Assembly: GCA_937875975.1 (NCBI GenBank)
Contig: CALEEU010000254.1
Coordinates: 1-6,421, forward strand
Origin: an uncultured Opitutia bacterium
GTDB lineage: Bacteria; Verrucomicrobiota; Verrucomicrobiia; Opitutales; UBA953
DNA: 6,421 nt
Direction: 5' to 3'
The notes beneath the pieces are model-generated. The model saw only the letters and a program-made list of their open reading frames with translations, had not been told where the DNA came from and searched no databases. The position numbers and the translations under genes are program-made. This document shows, piece by piece, positions 5,481 through 6,421 of this stretch; position 1 is the stretch's first letter; each line of letters begins with the position of its first letter.

Positions 5481-6421
5481 GTAGGAGCGGCCTTCGCGCT
5501 TTTCCCAGTAGTTGATGTAGGCTTGGTTGAGCACGCCGAGACCTCCCGGGGTCGGGTAGTCGCCGGTGAAATACCAATCGCCGCGACTCTTTGGGCAAGC
5601 CTTGTGCAAGGACCCGATCTTCTGGAAGACCAGGACCAGCTCGCCCTTCCAGGAGCTCTTCGAAGGATAGACGAGTTCGGCCGCCTTGGCGGCGACCTCG
5701 ATTTCCGTGAAGGCAGCGTAGATACGCTTCACGTGGTTCTGCATCTCCTTCGTCGGCTTCTTCGACTGCGCGACGCAATCCTCGTAGACTTCGCGGAGCA
5801 GGTCCGTCTTGCCGCGTTCTTTGCAGAGCGCGACGGTGGCTTGGAAGGCCAGGAACTTGCCCATTTCCGACATATCGATGCCGTAGCAGTCCGGGTAGCG
5901 GATCTGGGGGGCGGTCGAGGCGATGACGATGCGCTTCGGGTTCGGGCGGGCGAGGATGCGCAGGATGGACTGGCGGAGGGTCGTGCCACGGACGATCGAG
6001 TCGTCGACGCAGACGAGCGTGTCGCCGTCGCGGACGGTACCGTAGGAGATATCGTAGACGTGCGAAGCCATCTGCATGCGGTTCTTCTCTTGGGAGATAA
6101 ACGTGCGCAGCTTGACGTCCTTGTGGGCGACCTTCTCGCCGCGAGGCCAGCCGCCGAGTACGAGTTTGTCGATGAGGGCTTCGTCGAGCTTACCGGCGCG
6201 TTGGGCGTCGATGAGTTTATCGCGGACCTGCGAGCGGCGGCGTTTTCGGAGCTCTTCCATCAGGCCGTACCAGGCGATTTCCGCCGTGTTCGGGATGTAG
6301 GAGAAGACTGCGTTATCGTGGTCGTCGCGGATCTGCGCGATGACATCGTCAGCGAGGGCGGCGCCGAGGGCTTTGCGTTCGGCGTAGATTTCCGGGTCGT
6401 TGCCGCGCGAGAAGTAGATGC
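5478..6421 (-). CDS. purF: PurF, amidophosphoribosyltransferase, C-terminal 313 residues (5' end outside window)
   Basis: PurF catalyses the first committed step of de novo purine synthesis, PRPP plus glutamine to 5-phosphoribosylamine. The frame is open from the window edge. I translated the part upstream of the internal Met at 6260 by hand; it reads IYFSRGNDPEIYAERKALG and then NAVFSYIPNTAEIAWYGLMEEL, so that Met is not the start. The phosphoribosyltransferase domain shows RTFISQEKNRMQMASHVYDI, the PRPP-binding loop VCVDDSIVRGTT (5979-6014, with the Asp-Asp pair at 6000-6005) and the block YPDCYGIDMSEMGKF. The insert between IPNTAEIAWYGL and RTFI, rich in charged residues, and the C-terminal tail ending GDWYFTGDYPTPGGLGVLNQAYINYWEKREGRSY resemble the long PurF form I associate with Bacteroidetes and Verrucomicrobia rather than the E. 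coli/B. subtilis forms. The N-terminal glutamine amidotransferase domain with its catalytic cysteine lies beyond the window. It is convergent with the DUF1343 gene. Confidence 0.93.
   Translation of the reverse strand, partial: IYFSRGNDPEIYAERKALGAALADDVIAQIRDDHDNAVFSYIPNTAEIAWYGLMEELRKRRRSQVRDKLIDAQRAGKLDEALIDKLVLGGWPRGEKVAHKDVKLRTFISQEKNRMQMASHVYDISYGTVRDGDTLVCVDDSIVRGTTLRQSILRILARPNPKRIVIASTAPQIRYPDCYGIDMSEMGKFLAFQATVALCKERGKTDLLREVYEDCVAQSKKPTKEMQNHVKRIYAAFTEIEVAAKAAELVYPSKSSWKGELVLVFQKIGSLHKACPKSRGDWYFTGDYPTPGGLGVLNQAYINYWEKREGRSY

Noticed and set aside
6258..6260. ATG as the start of a short 260-residue PurF
   Set aside because: The frame is open beyond it to the window edge and encodes conserved PurF residues (FSRG..., IPNTAEIAWYG), so this Met is internal.

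Overview
This is a GC-rich bacterial chromosomal window (well above 55 % GC by eye) of ordinary, tightly packed housekeeping genes. It probably comes from a Gram-negative organism of the Verrucomicrobiota (Opitutae-like) or the wider PVC/FCB groups. That placement is an inference. It rests on an apparently lipid-anchored, Tat-exported DUF1343 protein, a PurF that resembles the long Bacteroidetes/Verrucomicrobia form, and the absence of clear Shine-Dalgarno sequences before any gene. I see no rRNA, tRNA, CRISPR array, insertion sequence or phage gene.

Layout. Bases 1-395 (+) are the 3' end of a FlaA1/CapD-type nucleotide-sugar dehydratase/epimerase for surface polysaccharide. Bases 447-968 (+) are purE and 972-2105 (+) are purK, three bases apart. 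On the minus strand follow a small four-helix membrane protein of unknown function (2106-2558), prmA (2597-3484) and purN (3484-4062); read in transcription order this is purN-prmA-membrane protein. A 101-bp divergent spacer (4063-4163) separates purN from a plus-strand DUF1343 (NamZ/YbbC-like) lipoprotein gene (4164-5477). The minus-strand 3' part of purF (5478-6421) runs off the right edge.

How the genes fit together. Four genes of de novo purine synthesis lie within 6 kb: PurF (PRPP to phosphoribosylamine), PurN (GAR formylation), and PurK with PurE (AIR to N5-CAIR to CAIR). They occupy at least three transcription units on both strands, so this is a purine neighbourhood rather than one operon. 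PrmA (ribosomal protein L11 methylation), the envelope sugar enzymes and the small membrane protein are interspersed.

Points worth a second look are modest. Both convergent gene pairs abut stop to stop through the same TGATCA hexamer with no spacer. The DUF1343 protein lacks a motif I associate with its family. Short direct repeats precede purE. There is an unassigned membrane protein. I found no evidence of a novel defence, mobile or regulatory system.
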